Assembly: GCF_008122525.1 (NCBI RefSeq)
Contig: NZ_VSRV01000001.1
Coordinates: 496,001 to 560,000 of the forward strand
DNA: 64,000 nucleotides
Reading direction: 5' to 3'
From: Marinomonas sp. IMCC 4694
GTDB taxonomy: Bacteria > Pseudomonadota > Gammaproteobacteria > Pseudomonadales > Marinomonadaceae
How positions within the stretch are numbered: position 1 is the stretch's first letter; each line of letters opens with the position of its first letter. The notes below the pieces were generated by a model. The model was given only the letters and a program-made list of their open reading frames with translations. It was not told the origin of the DNA and searched no databases. Below, one piece after another: positions 10,101-18,353 of this stretch. Made by a program: the position numbers and the translations under genes.

Positions 10101-10277
10101 GACCTGTTCCGGCGATGCGCCTGGATAATAGGTGATGATTAGAGTGTCTTTGATGGTGAATTCAGGGTCTTCTAATTGCCCAAGGTTGCTAAATGCAATG
10201 ATACCACCGATCAATAAGATCAGTGTGATCATCCAACTGGTGACTTTTCGATTAATAAAGTACGCTGCAATATCCAT
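7188..10277 (-). CDS. RND multidrug efflux transporter, AcrB/MexB-like permease
   Basis: Inner-membrane proton-driven pump of the RND superfamily (1029 residues, typical for HAE1/AcrB types). It begins MDIAAYFINRKVTSWM with the first transmembrane segment at about 12-30. The TM4 region has GGLIIALGMLVDNAIVV with the paired acidic residue used in proton relay. The second half has LGFLSLSGMTVKNGIVLADQI, where AcrB family members keep a conserved Lys/Asn. Two large periplasmic loops contain the porter and docking domains. Only 2 bp separate it from the membrane fusion protein gene upstream, so the two are co-transcribed. No outer-membrane channel gene is present nearby. The substrate is unknown. 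Confidence 0.93.
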   Translation of the reverse strand: MDIAAYFINRKVTSWMITLILLIGGIIAFSNLGQLEDPEFTIKDTLIITYYPGASPEQVEEEVTYPIERELQNLPYVDKITSTSKAGYSKVQLTIKDTYRAKELKQIWDEVRKKIRDITGTFPKGVATPMVLDDFGDVYGVMLAINGEGYPYKDLENYVDYVKRELVLVDGVAKVAVAGEQNEQVTIEISRSKLTNMGIAPSQLETLLSNQNSVSNAGRVKVGSEYIRISPTGEFNDISELENLIVGTPADGKLIRLRDIATIKREYAEPQTHIVNFNGAKSLLLGISFSSGVNVVKIGEALENRIEELQYQQPVGLNMDTIYFQSKEVDRSVSNFLLNLVEAVGIVILVLLVFMGIRSGILIGIILLLTILGTFIVMDYLHINLQRISLGGLIIALGMLVDNAIVVTEGVLIGLQRGMTKVQAASAVVKQTKWPLLGATVIAVTAFAPIGLSPDAVGEFVGSLFYVLLISLLLSWLTAITLTPFFCDLFFKETIAKANSEEGASSDTIDPYKGFIFTGYKWLLDKAMHFRWVTVVLLVGSLFTAGWAFQFVKQSFFPPSTTPMVYMDIRMPEGTHIEDTYQTVARIEQDLLKDERIDSVTSTTGQGALRFMLTYTAEQANSSYAQFIVRTSNTEVIPGLLKDLYYTMQEDYPELEVKLQRLQLGPSTGSKLETRISGPDPKKLRQISAQIQEIYRADGGLESIKDNWRQPVKVLRPIFNDAQARRLGISKTELDDVLLTNFTGSQIGLYREGTDLLPIVRTAPENERVSIDQIRDLQIYSPATGSYVTLSTLVSGFETVWEDPIIERRDRKRTITVMADPKILGDETAMAIFSRTRAAIEAIELPPGYAMEWGGEYESSTDAQANIFKALPMGYLFMFIITILLFNSIRVPLTIWFCVPLALIGVSTGLLVMNSAFSFMALLGFLSLSGMTVKNGIVLADQINYEMEQGTEQYQAIFNSAVSRVRPVCMAAITTILGMVPLLYDAFFEGMAVVISFGLGFATVLTLIAVPVFYSILFRVKYRHHRDFD

Positions 10278-10279
10278 AA

Positions 10280-11392
10280 TTATAGGCCACGCTCACGAGT
10301 CCAAGGACGCACGTGCATGCGGTCGGTTAAGCTGTTTACCCCTGCCGCGACAATTTGATCACCCGCTTCAAGCCCCGATATAATCTCAATTTGATCGTTC
10401 TGCAATGTACCAAGCGTCACCACGCGAGCACTGACTTTCTCGGTGCTTTTATTGTATACCCACACGGTGTTGTTGGACGTTCCTGTCGTGGTGTCTTCAT
10501 GACGCAACACGGCTTCTACGGGGACGGTAAAATGTTTTTTCTGCCCCAATAGACGGCTCAAATCAATGTCTACGTTCGCCGTCATGCCCGGTAACAAGGT
10601 GTGAGCTGAGGCGTTGTTTCGAATCAATTGTAAGGTCACGTCGTAGGCTTTTGTGGTTTCATCCGGTGTTGTGTTGTGTTCTTTATACACGCCGGTTAGG
10701 GGTTCGTTTGGTGCAACATCCACAACCACATTAGGCCGATAGCTAGAGTCTGTTGATCTAATGCTAACCACTAGGCTTTCAGGAACTTGGAATTCAATGT
10801 CCAAATCGTCGATGTTTTGAATGTGCATTAACGTCTCGGTGGCGCTCACATACTGAAAGTTCTCTGTCGCTACGGACGAGATAACGCCCTTGAAAGGCGC
10901 GTAAACTTGGGTGTATTTAAGCTGGTTTTTGGCGGTTTGTAGGGCGTTATTCGCCTGATCGAGTGTCGCTTTTGTGGTGTCGTATTGCGCTTGCGTGGTG
11001 GCGTTTTGACGTAACAAATTCTGAATACGTTTAAACTGGGCGTCAGCCAGACTTTGGTTTGCTTGTGCGAGTTCGACTTGCAGTTTGAAGTCGGTAGGGT
11101 CTAACACAGCCAGTAAGTCGCCTTTATTGACACGCTGGCCTGCGACGACGTTAAGCGTCATTAATTGGCCGCCGACACGAAAAGCAATGTCGGCTTCTTC
11201 GCTGGCTTTTAATTCGGCCGGGAAGCGACGAATATTCACGGTGTCCGTGGCGTTAATAGTGACCAATTTGACAGGACGAATAATGTCTTTTTCTACGATG
11301 ACGTTTTCTTCGGCTGGTGAGCAACCGGTTATCAGTAGTGACGCCGCGAGCGTCATACCCATTATTGTAGGTAAGCGTTTTTGAGGGTTCAT
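10280..11392 (-). CDS. RND efflux membrane fusion lipoprotein (periplasmic adaptor)
   Basis: Periplasmic adaptor linking the RND pump to an outer-membrane channel. The 370-residue protein has a lipoprotein signal peptide ending in a lipobox (LLITGC, Cys at about 24), then a biotinyl-lipoyl-like half motif (VRPVKLVTIN, RVGGQLMTLNVVAGQRVNKGDLLAVLD), a coiled-coil hairpin of about residues 100-160 (ELAQANQSLADAQ...) and a beta-barrel domain (LLPGMTANVDIDL). GGAG lies just upstream of the chosen ATG. It is the first gene of the pump operon. Confidence 0.92.
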   Translation of the reverse strand: MNPQKRLPTIMGMTLAASLLITGCSPAEENVIVEKDIIRPVKLVTINATDTVNIRRFPAELKASEEADIAFRVGGQLMTLNVVAGQRVNKGDLLAVLDPTDFKLQVELAQANQSLADAQFKRIQNLLRQNATTQAQYDTTKATLDQANNALQTAKNQLKYTQVYAPFKGVISSVATENFQYVSATETLMHIQNIDDLDIEFQVPESLVVSIRSTDSSYRPNVVVDVAPNEPLTGVYKEHNTTPDETTKAYDVTLQLIRNNASAHTLLPGMTANVDIDLSRLLGQKKHFTVPVEAVLRHEDTTTGTSNNTVWVYNKSTEKVSARVVTLGTLQNDQIEIISGLEAGDQIVAAGVNSLTDRMHVRPWTRERGL

Positions 11393-11488
11393 TCATAACT
11401 CCGTAAACATTGAGGATATAGAAGGCGTAGCAAGATGAATCTATTTTATATCTCTAGCGTTAGGATATGAACTTTTAAATATATATGA

Positions 11489-11514
11489 AAGATATTCCCA
11501 ATTAAGAATATCTT
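11489..11514. promoter_or_regulatory. Perfect inverted repeat between lysR gene and efflux operon
   Basis: AAGATATTC and GAATATCTT form a perfect 9-bp inverted repeat with an 8-bp spacer. It lies 28 bp downstream of the LysR stop and 97 bp upstream of the adaptor-gene start. It could be an operator for the efflux operon or a weak terminator hairpin for the LysR gene; the lack of a strong T tract favours an operator. Confidence 0.4.
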
Positions 11515-11541
11515 GCAATGTTAACCCCAATAAAGCACCGG

Positions 11542-12450
11542 CTATTGGGTTTTGGCCAGTTCTTCAAGAAAGGTTTCTAAAATAAGGTTTGCTCTTGCGC
11601 CCTTGCGAGTAATTGCGGAGAACTGGGTCACATAGCGGCATTCATTGGGCAGAATCGCTCTCATCCGACCATCTCGAATCCAGTGCGCGGCCACGTGGTC
11701 GGGTAAAAAGCCAATGTAACGCCCCGTTAGAATCAAAAACGCGATGCCTTCGCGGTCTGTTGCCGTGGCGCTGGTGGTGAGTGGCTGATGTTGTGCTTTG
11801 ACCTCGGGCGTTTGGGCGTAGGCGGGCAGTACCGCGTCAAAATTTTTCAGTGTGGTTTTGCTCAGGTCGTTTTCGTTTAGATCAAAAAGTGGGTGAGTGT
11901 CGCTGCAATAGAGCTTGGATTCTTCTTCATATAGGGGGTGATAATCTAAGCCGCTGAGGATCTTTAGGTCGGGCACTATGCCGACGTGCAAGCGTCCGTC
12001 GAGTACGCCGCGTTCTATATCGGTAGGCGGTATCATACGAATGTTAATGGTGACTTGTGGGCCTCGGTCTTTGAGCCCAGCAAGTGTTTGTGTAATGCGC
12101 GTATGGGGTAAGGTGACCAAATTATCGGTGATGCCAATGTTCAGCTCGCCTTTTAAGTGCTGATGTAACGCGTTGATGTGTGTACGAAAATCTTCAATCG
12201 AAGAAAGCAGTTGCAGGGTATGGTCGTAGACTTGGCTGCCTTCATTGGTGAGTGAAAAACCCGAGCGACCACGCTGGCAAAGCCGAAATCCAAGTCGAGT
12301 TTCTAGATCCGACATGGCAATGCTGATCGCGGCGCGGCTGATGTTGAGCTCAACCTCGGCGGCGGAAAAGCCACCGCACTCCACTACGGTTCTAAAAATC
12401 CGTAAAATGCGTAAATCTGCATCACTGACCTGACTTTGAAATTTATTCAT
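11542..12450 (-). CDS. LysR-family transcriptional regulator, divergent from mmsA
   Basis: A 302-residue LysR-type regulator. The helix-turn-helix is at about residues 14-70, including GGFSAAEVELNISRAAISIAMSDLETRLGF, followed by LCQRGRSGFSLTNEG. The effector-binding domain follows (LNIGITDNLVTLPH...). It is divergent from mmsA with a 171-bp intergenic region holding a T-N11-A type inverted repeat. Control of mmsA is therefore the likeliest role, with autoregulation as usual for LysR proteins. The family is certain; the target is inferred from position. Confidence 0.9.
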   Translation of the reverse strand: MNKFQSQVSDADLRILRIFRTVVECGGFSAAEVELNISRAAISIAMSDLETRLGFRLCQRGRSGFSLTNEGSQVYDHTLQLLSSIEDFRTHINALHQHLKGELNIGITDNLVTLPHTRITQTLAGLKDRGPQVTINIRMIPPTDIERGVLDGRLHVGIVPDLKILSGLDYHPLYEEESKLYCSDTHPLFDLNENDLSKTTLKNFDAVLPAYAQTPEVKAQHQPLTTSATATDREGIAFLILTGRYIGFLPDHVAAHWIRDGRMRAILPNECRYVTQFSAITRKGARANLILETFLEELAKTQ

Positions 12451-12515
12451 GGCTTGGCTTTCTTCTCTTTTGGTTAGTCTGTAATAATGGTTAAGTAATA
12501 CGTTAACTAAGCGTT

Positions 12516-12542
12516 AATAGATTCAGATTTTTATAATCTATT
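12516..12542. promoter_or_regulatory. Candidate LysR-type box between lysR and mmsA
   Basis: AATAGATT and AATCTATT form a perfect 8-bp inverted repeat with an 11-bp spacer, which fits the T-N11-A core expected of LysR binding sites. It lies 66 bp upstream of the divergent LysR start and 80 bp upstream of mmsA, the usual place for an activation site. Confidence 0.55.
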
Positions 12543-12621
12543 CCTCTGGCATAGTAGTGTCAATCATCGTTATTTATGAATTTTTTATAAAGCCCTTTTA
12601 GAGTAGAGAGACCACGCTGTT

Positions 12622-14112
12622 ATGGAAATTATTGGACATTTCATTGGAGGCAACGCCTCACAAGACGCCGCCCGTACACAAGATGTATTTAACCCAGCGA
12701 CGGGGAACGTGGCGAAAAAAGTCGCCATCGCGTCAAAAGACACCGTCGAAGACGCGATCGCCGCCGCTCAAGCAGCGTACCCAGAATGGCGAAATACACC
12801 ACCCCTGAAACGCGCTCGAGTGATGTTTCAATATAAGGCGCTGTTGGAAAAGCACGCGGATAAAATTTGTGAATTGATCGGCGCTGAACACGGCAAGATT
12901 TGCCACGACGCCGCCGGTGAATTGCAGCGCGGTATTGAAAACGTCGAATACGCCTGTGGCGCGCCTGAATTGCTTAAAGGCGAATACAGCAAAAACGTCG
13001 GTCCGAACATCGATTCTTGGAGCGAGTTTCAGCCGCTGGGCGTGGTTGCCGGCATTACGCCGTTTAATTTCCCCGCGATGGTGCCCCTGTGGATGTTTCC
13101 GATGGCGATCGTGTGTGGCAATACGTTTGTGTTAAAACCGTCCGAACGGGACCCCAGTACCGCGTTATTTCTTGCGGAATTACTGCACGAAGCGGGTTTG
13201 CCAGCGGGGGTATTCAATGTGGTCAACGGCGACAAGGTCGCGGTGGATACTTTATTGGAAGATAAGCGTGTCAAAGCCGTGAGCTTTGTCGGATCTACGC
13301 CGATTGCGGAATACATTTACAGCAAAGCCAGCGCCAATGGTAAGCGCTGCCAAGCACTGGGCGGCGCAAAAAATCACGCGATTGTGATGCCAGATGCCGA
13401 CATGGATAACGTGGTGAGCCAATTGTTGGGCGCGGCATTTGGCTCGTCAGGCGAGCGTTGCATGGCCTTGTCGGTTGCGGTCACCGTCGGTAAAGCGGCC
13501 GGCGATGCCTTGATCAGTAAAATGGCGGAAGCAATGAAGCCACTAAAAGTTGGCGAATGCTCCGATAAAAGTAACGATTTTGGCCCAGTCATTACCCAAG
13601 AACATAAAGACAAGGTGGTAGGCTTTATCGACAGCGCCGAAGCACAAGGTGCTACGGTGGTGGTGGATGGTCGTTATCCACACGTTGCCGGCTATGAAAA
13701 CGGCTTTTTCGTAGGCGCGACGCTCATTGATGGCGTGACGAAAAACATGGACAGCTATCAGCAAGAAATTTTTGGTCCTGTGCTGCAAGTGATTCGCGTG
13801 GACACCATGGAAGAGGCCATGACGCTGATCAATGACCACGAATACGGCAACGGCACTTGTATTTTTACCCGCGACGGCGAAGCGGCACGTTACTTTTCAG
13901 ATCACATTGAAGTGGGCATGGTCGGCATTAACGTGCCTTTACCGGTTCCCGTGGCGTACCACAGTTTTGGCGGTTGGAAGCGCTCTTTATTTGGTGATCT
14001 GCATGCTTATGGTCCAGACGCAGTGCGTTTTTACACCAAGCGTAAAACCATCACCCAGCGCTGGCCTTCAGCTGGTGTTCGTGAGGGTAAGAGCTTTGCT
14101 TTCCCATCTTAG
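12622..14112 (+). CDS. mmsA: CoA-acylating methylmalonate-semialdehyde dehydrogenase (MmsA)
   Basis: NAD- and CoA-dependent aldehyde dehydrogenase converting methylmalonate or malonate semialdehyde to propionyl-CoA or acetyl-CoA in valine, beta-alanine or inositol breakdown. The 496-residue length is typical. Signature stretches are FQPLGVVAGITPFNFPAMVPLWM, GNTFVLKPSERDPST, LGGAKNHAIVMPDAD (MmsA enzymes lack the usual Glu base here) and the nucleophile in FGSSGERCMALS, near residue 283. Absence of a Glu at the LGGAKNH position supports the CoA-acylating type. It is a single-gene unit followed by a terminator at 14190. The pathway cannot be settled because no partner dehydrogenase is adjacent. 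Confidence 0.93.
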   Translation: MEIIGHFIGGNASQDAARTQDVFNPATGNVAKKVAIASKDTVEDAIAAAQAAYPEWRNTPPLKRARVMFQYKALLEKHADKICELIGAEHGKICHDAAGELQRGIENVEYACGAPELLKGEYSKNVGPNIDSWSEFQPLGVVAGITPFNFPAMVPLWMFPMAIVCGNTFVLKPSERDPSTALFLAELLHEAGLPAGVFNVVNGDKVAVDTLLEDKRVKAVSFVGSTPIAEYIYSKASANGKRCQALGGAKNHAIVMPDADMDNVVSQLLGAAFGSSGERCMALSVAVTVGKAAGDALISKMAEAMKPLKVGECSDKSNDFGPVITQEHKDKVVGFIDSAEAQGATVVVDGRYPHVAGYENGFFVGATLIDGVTKNMDSYQQEIFGPVLQVIRVDTMEEAMTLINDHEYGNGTCIFTRDGEAARYFSDHIEVGMVGINVPLPVPVAYHSFGGWKRSLFGDLHAYGPDAVRFYTKRKTITQRWPSAGVREGKSFAFPS

Positions 14113-14189
14113 TGGTTAACGGCACTCTGACTGATGTTGTGACGTATCTTTTTGTGGCATGAATAGATGTGTGCTAAATGTGTTTCATG

Positions 14190-14221
14190 GCCGCTCATCG
14201 CAAGATGAGTGGCTTTTTTTT
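14190..14221 (+). terminator. Rho-independent terminator after mmsA
   Basis: GCCGCTCATC and GATGAGTGGC form a stem with a GCAA tetraloop, followed by a run of nine T. It lies 78 bp after the mmsA stop and 85 bp before the next gene. Confidence 0.85.
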
Positions 14222-14305
14222 ATGCGAATAAAACCCAAGCTGATGCTTGCTTTGCTCTGGTATGGCCTAGTGCTATGATGTTTTTTTCAATCGGCTGGGT
14301 GTGTT

Positions 14306-14917
14306 ATGAAGGCGAGTCAATTAGGTGCAAGGGCAATGTCGTGGTCATGGCTTTTTGCTGTGCTGCTTTTAGTGGGTTGCGCCGCATCGTCTGAGCCTGG
14401 GATTAAGCGTGAATCGGCTCGTGCTTTGAGTATTGAAGTGGAAGATAACTACGCCTACTTGTTTGGTGTCTTGGACAGCAATTTGGTGAACACGCTGAGT
14501 GACATGGTCGAACAGCATCCCAATGTGACCGATTTGGTGCTGGTGGATGTACCAGGCTCGGTGGATCAACAGGCGACGATGGAAGGCGCACGGCTGATTC
14601 GTCGTTTGGGGTTGAATACGCACATTGCGTCAACGGGTTATGTGTTGTCAGGTGGTGTGGATTTATTCTTAGGTGGGGTAGATCGCACTATAGGCCCGGG
14701 AGCTGGCGTCGGCGTTCATGCGTGGTCGGATGGCTCTGCGATGACAGCCGAGGCGCTTAATATTGCAGACCCTGTACACGCTGTGTACGTGAATTTCTAT
14801 TTGGAAATGGGCATTACCGAACGTTTTTATTGGTTTTCACTGGATGCAGCCCCTGCGGAGCGTGTGTATTTCTTATCCCCAGAAGAAGTGTATGATTTTC
14901 AGCTAGCGACAGAATAA
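14306..14917 (+). CDS. Putative lipoprotein with ClpP/SppA-like core
   Basis: A 203-residue protein with a lipoprotein signal: hydrophobic residues 13-23 followed by LLLVGC, lipid Cys at 25. The mature part has a pattern reminiscent of ClpP/crotonase-fold peptidases: DLVLVDVPGSVD, GARLIRRLGLNTHIASTGYVLSGGVDLFLGGVDRTIGPGAGVGVHAW. The Ser-Gly-Gly after a hydrophobic strand sits where the SppA/ClpP nucleophile would be (about Ser115), and GVGVHAW resembles the following strand. The family call is inferred from pattern only; activity is not shown. It is followed 25 bp later by the DUF1289 gene and may be co-transcribed with it. Confidence 0.55.
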   Translation: MKASQLGARAMSWSWLFAVLLLVGCAASSEPGIKRESARALSIEVEDNYAYLFGVLDSNLVNTLSDMVEQHPNVTDLVLVDVPGSVDQQATMEGARLIRRLGLNTHIASTGYVLSGGVDLFLGGVDRTIGPGAGVGVHAWSDGSAMTAEALNIADPVHAVYVNFYLEMGITERFYWFSLDAAPAERVYFLSPEEVYDFQLATE

Positions 14918-14942
14918 TGCGAGCGAAGCAACAGGAATCCAA

Positions 14943-15227
14943 ATGGAACAAATAGAATTATTTGCCATAGAAAGCCCCTGTCGTGGTGTGTGTGAGAACA
15001 GCGCAAAAGGCTTTTGTAAGGGCTGTTTACGCAGCCGAGACGAGCGCTTTCATTGGTTTTCATTGTCCAACGAGGCGCGTCATCATGTATTGGATTTGTG
15101 TAAACAGCGCCGAGTGCGTTTGCTCAAAGCGCGTCAAGATCGATTAGCAGCCGACTCGTCCAAAGCGCTGCCTTACGGTATGGAAGCCGCCCCGTTGGAC
15201 GATTTATTTACGTTTAAAAGCGACTGA
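14943..15227 (+). CDS. DUF1289 family cysteine-rich protein
   Basis: A 94-residue protein with the DUF1289 hallmark SPCRGVCENSAKGFCKGCLRS: four Cys spaced C-x3-C-x6-C-x2-C, followed by a W (FHWFSLSNEAR). The Cys set suggests a small metal-binding knuckle. Its function is not known. It converges on radA. Confidence 0.82.
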   Translation: MEQIELFAIESPCRGVCENSAKGFCKGCLRSRDERFHWFSLSNEARHHVLDLCKQRRVRLLKARQDRLAADSSKALPYGMEAAPLDDLFTFKSD

Positions 15228-15272
15228 CTTTTAAGAACCACTGACTTTTAATAACAAGGGCGTTCTTAAAAA
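15223..15272. repeat. Short tandem duplication and inverted repeat between DUF1289 gene and radA
   Basis: ACTGACTTTTAA occurs at 15223 and again at 15240 (period 17), the first copy overlapping the stop of the DUF1289 gene. TTTTAAGAAC (first copy) and GTTCTTAAAA (about 15261-15270) form a 10-bp inverted repeat across the gap between the converging genes. This may act as a bidirectional terminator. Confidence 0.5.
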
Positions 15273-15273
15273 A

Positions 15274-16662
15274 CTACTGTTCAAAAATAGCCTCTAACGC
15301 TTCGGATAACCGATCAACACCGATCACTTTCATGCCGTCTATTGGCTTTTTCGGGCAATTGGCTTTCGGCACGACCGCACGCGTAAAGCCGTGTTTCGCG
15401 GCTTCACTGATGCGCTCTTGACCCGAAGGAACAGGGCGAATTTCACCGGATAACCCCACTTCCCCCAATACGACTAAATCGTGCGGTAATACTCGGTCTC
15501 GAAAGCTCGACACCACCGCCGCGATGGCGGCCAAATCCGCACTGGTTTCCAGAACTTTTACGCCGCCAACAACGTTTAAGTACACATCCTGATCTGAGGT
15601 CAGTAAGCCACCGTGTTTGTGCAATACGGCGAGTAGCATGGCGAGGCGATTATGATCAAACCCCACGGTAACGCGTCTTGGGTTACCCAAGGCAGAGTCG
15701 TCGACCAATGCTTGTAATTCCACTAGCAAGGGGCGCGTGCCTTCCCATACCACCATCACTAGGCTTCCGGCGGCTGGGTGTTTGCTGCGATTCAAGAAAA
15801 TTGAGCTGGGATTTTTCACCTCTTTCAAGCCGTTTTCGAGCATGGCAAAAACACCCAACTCGTTAACTGCTCCGAATCGATTCTTCATGCCGCGCAGGGT
15901 CCGAAAGCGTGAGTCTTCTGAGCCTTCCAGCAGCACTGAGCAGTCCACCATGTGTTCTAAGACTTTTGGTCCCGCCAGTGTGCCGTCTTTCGTGACGTGA
16001 CCGACGAGCAAGACGGCGGTTTGCGTTTGTTTGGCAAAACGTGTCAATACGGCAGCGCTTTCACGCACTTGCGATACACTGCCGGGGGCGGATTCGATGC
16101 CATCAAGGTGCATGACTTGAATTGAGTCGATGACCATGACTTTCGGTTTCACCTGCTGAGCGATGGTCAATATTGCTTCAACGTTGGTTTCCGAAAGCAT
16201 TTTCAGATGTTGCGTCGGCAAACCAAGACGCTGCGCGCGCATGGCCACTTGCTGCAAGGATTCTTCCCCTGTGACATAGAGCGCACTTTGTTGTTGCGCA
16301 AGCCAACACATGGTCTGCAGCAAAAGCGTACTTTTTCCGGCGCCGGGTGATCCGCCGATTAGTACAACACCCCCTGGCACCAAGCCACCGCCAAGCACGC
16401 GGTCGAACTCATTGGCGCCGGAACTAAAGCGCGGCACATCCCCAAGGTCGATGTCGGACAAATTCTGAATGCCTGTCACAGCACCGGCGTAGCCTTGATA
16501 ACGTGGGTCTTGCGCGGCGGACACGCGAGCCGACGTTTTACCCGATGTTAGGCGTATCTCTGACAGGGAATTCCATGCGCTGCACGCCTGGCATTGTCCT
16601 TGCCATTTTACGTAGTCTGCGCCACATTCGTTGCAGACAAAGGCGGTTTTTGCTTTGGCCAT
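15274..16662 (-). CDS. radA: DNA repair protein RadA
   Basis: RecA-like ATPase that promotes branch migration during recombination repair. The 462-residue protein shows the full RadA order. A C4 zinc finger lies at residues 10-27 (CNECGADY...CQACSAW). Walker A is GGSPGAGKST (about 103-112), Walker B is VMVIDSIQ, and the RadA-specific KNRFGAVNELGVF motif is at about 260. A Lon-protease-like C-terminal domain carries GEVGLSGEIRPVPSGQ. Its start is preceded by an unusual 14-bp-period tandem repeat. Confidence 0.97.
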   Translation of the reverse strand: MAKAKTAFVCNECGADYVKWQGQCQACSAWNSLSEIRLTSGKTSARVSAAQDPRYQGYAGAVTGIQNLSDIDLGDVPRFSSGANEFDRVLGGGLVPGGVVLIGGSPGAGKSTLLLQTMCWLAQQQSALYVTGEESLQQVAMRAQRLGLPTQHLKMLSETNVEAILTIAQQVKPKVMVIDSIQVMHLDGIESAPGSVSQVRESAAVLTRFAKQTQTAVLLVGHVTKDGTLAGPKVLEHMVDCSVLLEGSEDSRFRTLRGMKNRFGAVNELGVFAMLENGLKEVKNPSSIFLNRSKHPAAGSLVMVVWEGTRPLLVELQALVDDSALGNPRRVTVGFDHNRLAMLLAVLHKHGGLLTSDQDVYLNVVGGVKVLETSADLAAIAAVVSSFRDRVLPHDLVVLGEVGLSGEIRPVPSGQERISEAAKHGFTRAVVPKANCPKKPIDGMKVIGVDRLSEALEAIFEQ

Positions 16663-16685
16663 GTGAGTCTCTTCTTTTCAGTGAG

Positions 16686-16732
16686 GTTGTGTCAGTGATG
16701 TTGTGTCAGTGATGTTGTGTCAGTGATGTTGG
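16686..16732. repeat. 14-bp tandem repeat (3 copies) between radA and the GNAT-nitrilase gene
   Basis: GTTGTGTCAGTGAT is repeated three times in perfect tandem from 16686 to 16727, with a further partial GTTGG. It fills most of the 75-bp spacer upstream of radA and downstream of the next gene, so it lies in the radA leader or promoter. Confidence 0.85.
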
Positions 16733-16737
16733 TTGGA

Positions 16738-18300
16738 TCACGCTTTTTTCCAACTAAGTGAATATAAATCGGTACGGCGATCCTTTAAGTTATTGACTGA
16801 GCCTTCGCTGCGCGTCAATTTTAACTTATCTAAATCCAAGTCAGAGAACATGATCATTTCGGTGTTCGCGGTGGTTTCGGCCATAACGGCATCGTGTGGA
16901 TAGGAAAAGTCAGACGGTGAAAAGACCGAGCTTTGTGAATACTGAATGTCGAGGTTTTCCACTTGTGGTAAGTTCCCACAGCTGCCGCAAATCACCACGT
17001 AACATTCGTTTTCAATGGCGCGGGCTTGTGCACAACGACGCACACGCAAATAGCCATTTTTTGTGTCGGTCCAGAAAGGCACAAATAGAATGTCCATGTC
17101 TTGTTCCGCTAACAAGCGGCCCAGTTCTGGGAATTCCACATCGTAGCAGATCAAGATGCCCACACGGCCGGCGTCGGTATTGAAGACACGAATTTCGTTA
17201 CCGCCTTGAATGACCCAATCGCGGCGCTCGTGAGGCGTAATGTGGATTTTTTTCTGTTCTTCTACGGTGCCATCGCGGCGACATAAATAACTCACGTTAT
17301 AAACAATGTCATCTTCGATCACGGGCATAGAGCCGGTAATGACGTTGATATTATAACCCACCGCAAACTGGCTCATTTCATTTTTAAAGCGCTCAGTGTA
17401 ACTGGCTAAAAAACGTATGGCTTCGGTTTGATTGCTTTGGTCTGGGCTGAGTCCGATCAAGGGCGCATTAAAAAATTCTGGGAAGAGCACAAAATCACTT
17501 TTGTAGTCGGAGACGGCATCAATGAAGTATTCAACTTGTTTGAGTAATTCGTCAACACTTTCTACTTCGCGCATTTGCCACTGAATCGCACCGATTCGAA
17601 CTTGGGTTTTGCGTGAACGAATCACATTCGTGTCAGGCTCGAAGAAAATATTTTTCCATTCTAATAACGTAGCATAACCTTGGGACTTTTCGTCCTCTGG
17701 CATGTAGCGTTTTAATAGGCGCGTGACTTGAAAATCGTTGGATAGCTGGAAGGTGAGAATAGGGTCGTAGATTTTGCGTTCGCGTACGGCTTCTAGGTAT
17801 TCGGCAGGGCTCATTTCGTGAGCGTGTTCGTGATAGCTCGGGATGCGTCCACCGGCTAAAATAGCACGCAAATTATGCTGACGGCACAAGTCTTTACGCG
17901 CTTCGTACAATCGTCGCCCTAAGCGATAGCCACGATATTCTGGCGCGATGAGTGCGTCTAAGCCGTACATAGCGTCGCCTAGCGCATCGTTTAAAATGTT
18001 TTCTTTTTGATCGACTAGATCGTCGTAGGTGTGTGGGTTACTGAAGCGCTGGTAACTGACTTGCACCGACAAGGCAATACCGACGATTTTGCCGTGGTCT
18101 TCTAGGCAAATTTGGCCTTCAGGAAAATCTTTAATCAGTTGATGAATGGTGTGTTCTGGCCAAGAGCCGCCAATGTCATGATAGACCTTATCCATTAGGA
18201 TTTTGACTTGTTCGTAATCGTTGTTGGTTAGGTTACGAATGGTTAAATGCAGATCTTCTCTCATGGTGGCCTCAATAAGTCGGTCGTAGGTTTTGTGCAT
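16738..18300 (-). CDS. GNAT acetyltransferase / carbon-nitrogen hydrolase fusion protein
   Basis: A 520-residue two-domain protein. Residues about 15-190 are a GNAT domain (LTIRNLTNNDYEQVKILMDKVY; acetyl-CoA loop GLDALIAPEYRGYRLGRRLYEARK). Residues about 230-500 are a nitrilase-superfamily domain with the Glu-Lys-Cys triad: Glu in LFPEFFNAPL, Lys in the EEQKKIHITPHER region and Cys in GILICYDVEFPEL. Such fusions are widespread in proteobacteria; the amide substrate is unknown. The ATG at 18300 has AAAGG 6 bp upstream; an alternative start is Met13 (18264). Short 14-bp tandem arrays flank the gene on both sides. Confidence 0.9.
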   Translation of the reverse strand: MHKTYDRLIEATMREDLHLTIRNLTNNDYEQVKILMDKVYHDIGGSWPEHTIHQLIKDFPEGQICLEDHGKIVGIALSVQVSYQRFSNPHTYDDLVDQKENILNDALGDAMYGLDALIAPEYRGYRLGRRLYEARKDLCRQHNLRAILAGGRIPSYHEHAHEMSPAEYLEAVRERKIYDPILTFQLSNDFQVTRLLKRYMPEDEKSQGYATLLEWKNIFFEPDTNVIRSRKTQVRIGAIQWQMREVESVDELLKQVEYFIDAVSDYKSDFVLFPEFFNAPLIGLSPDQSNQTEAIRFLASYTERFKNEMSQFAVGYNINVITGSMPVIEDDIVYNVSYLCRRDGTVEEQKKIHITPHERRDWVIQGGNEIRVFNTDAGRVGILICYDVEFPELGRLLAEQDMDILFVPFWTDTKNGYLRVRRCAQARAIENECYVVICGSCGNLPQVENLDIQYSQSSVFSPSDFSYPHDAVMAETTANTEMIMFSDLDLDKLKLTRSEGSVNNLKDRRTDLYSLSWKKA

Positions 18301-18353
18301 GATAGCCTTTATCGAAGTGGGGAAGTAGACGATAAAGGCCTAAATAAAATAGT

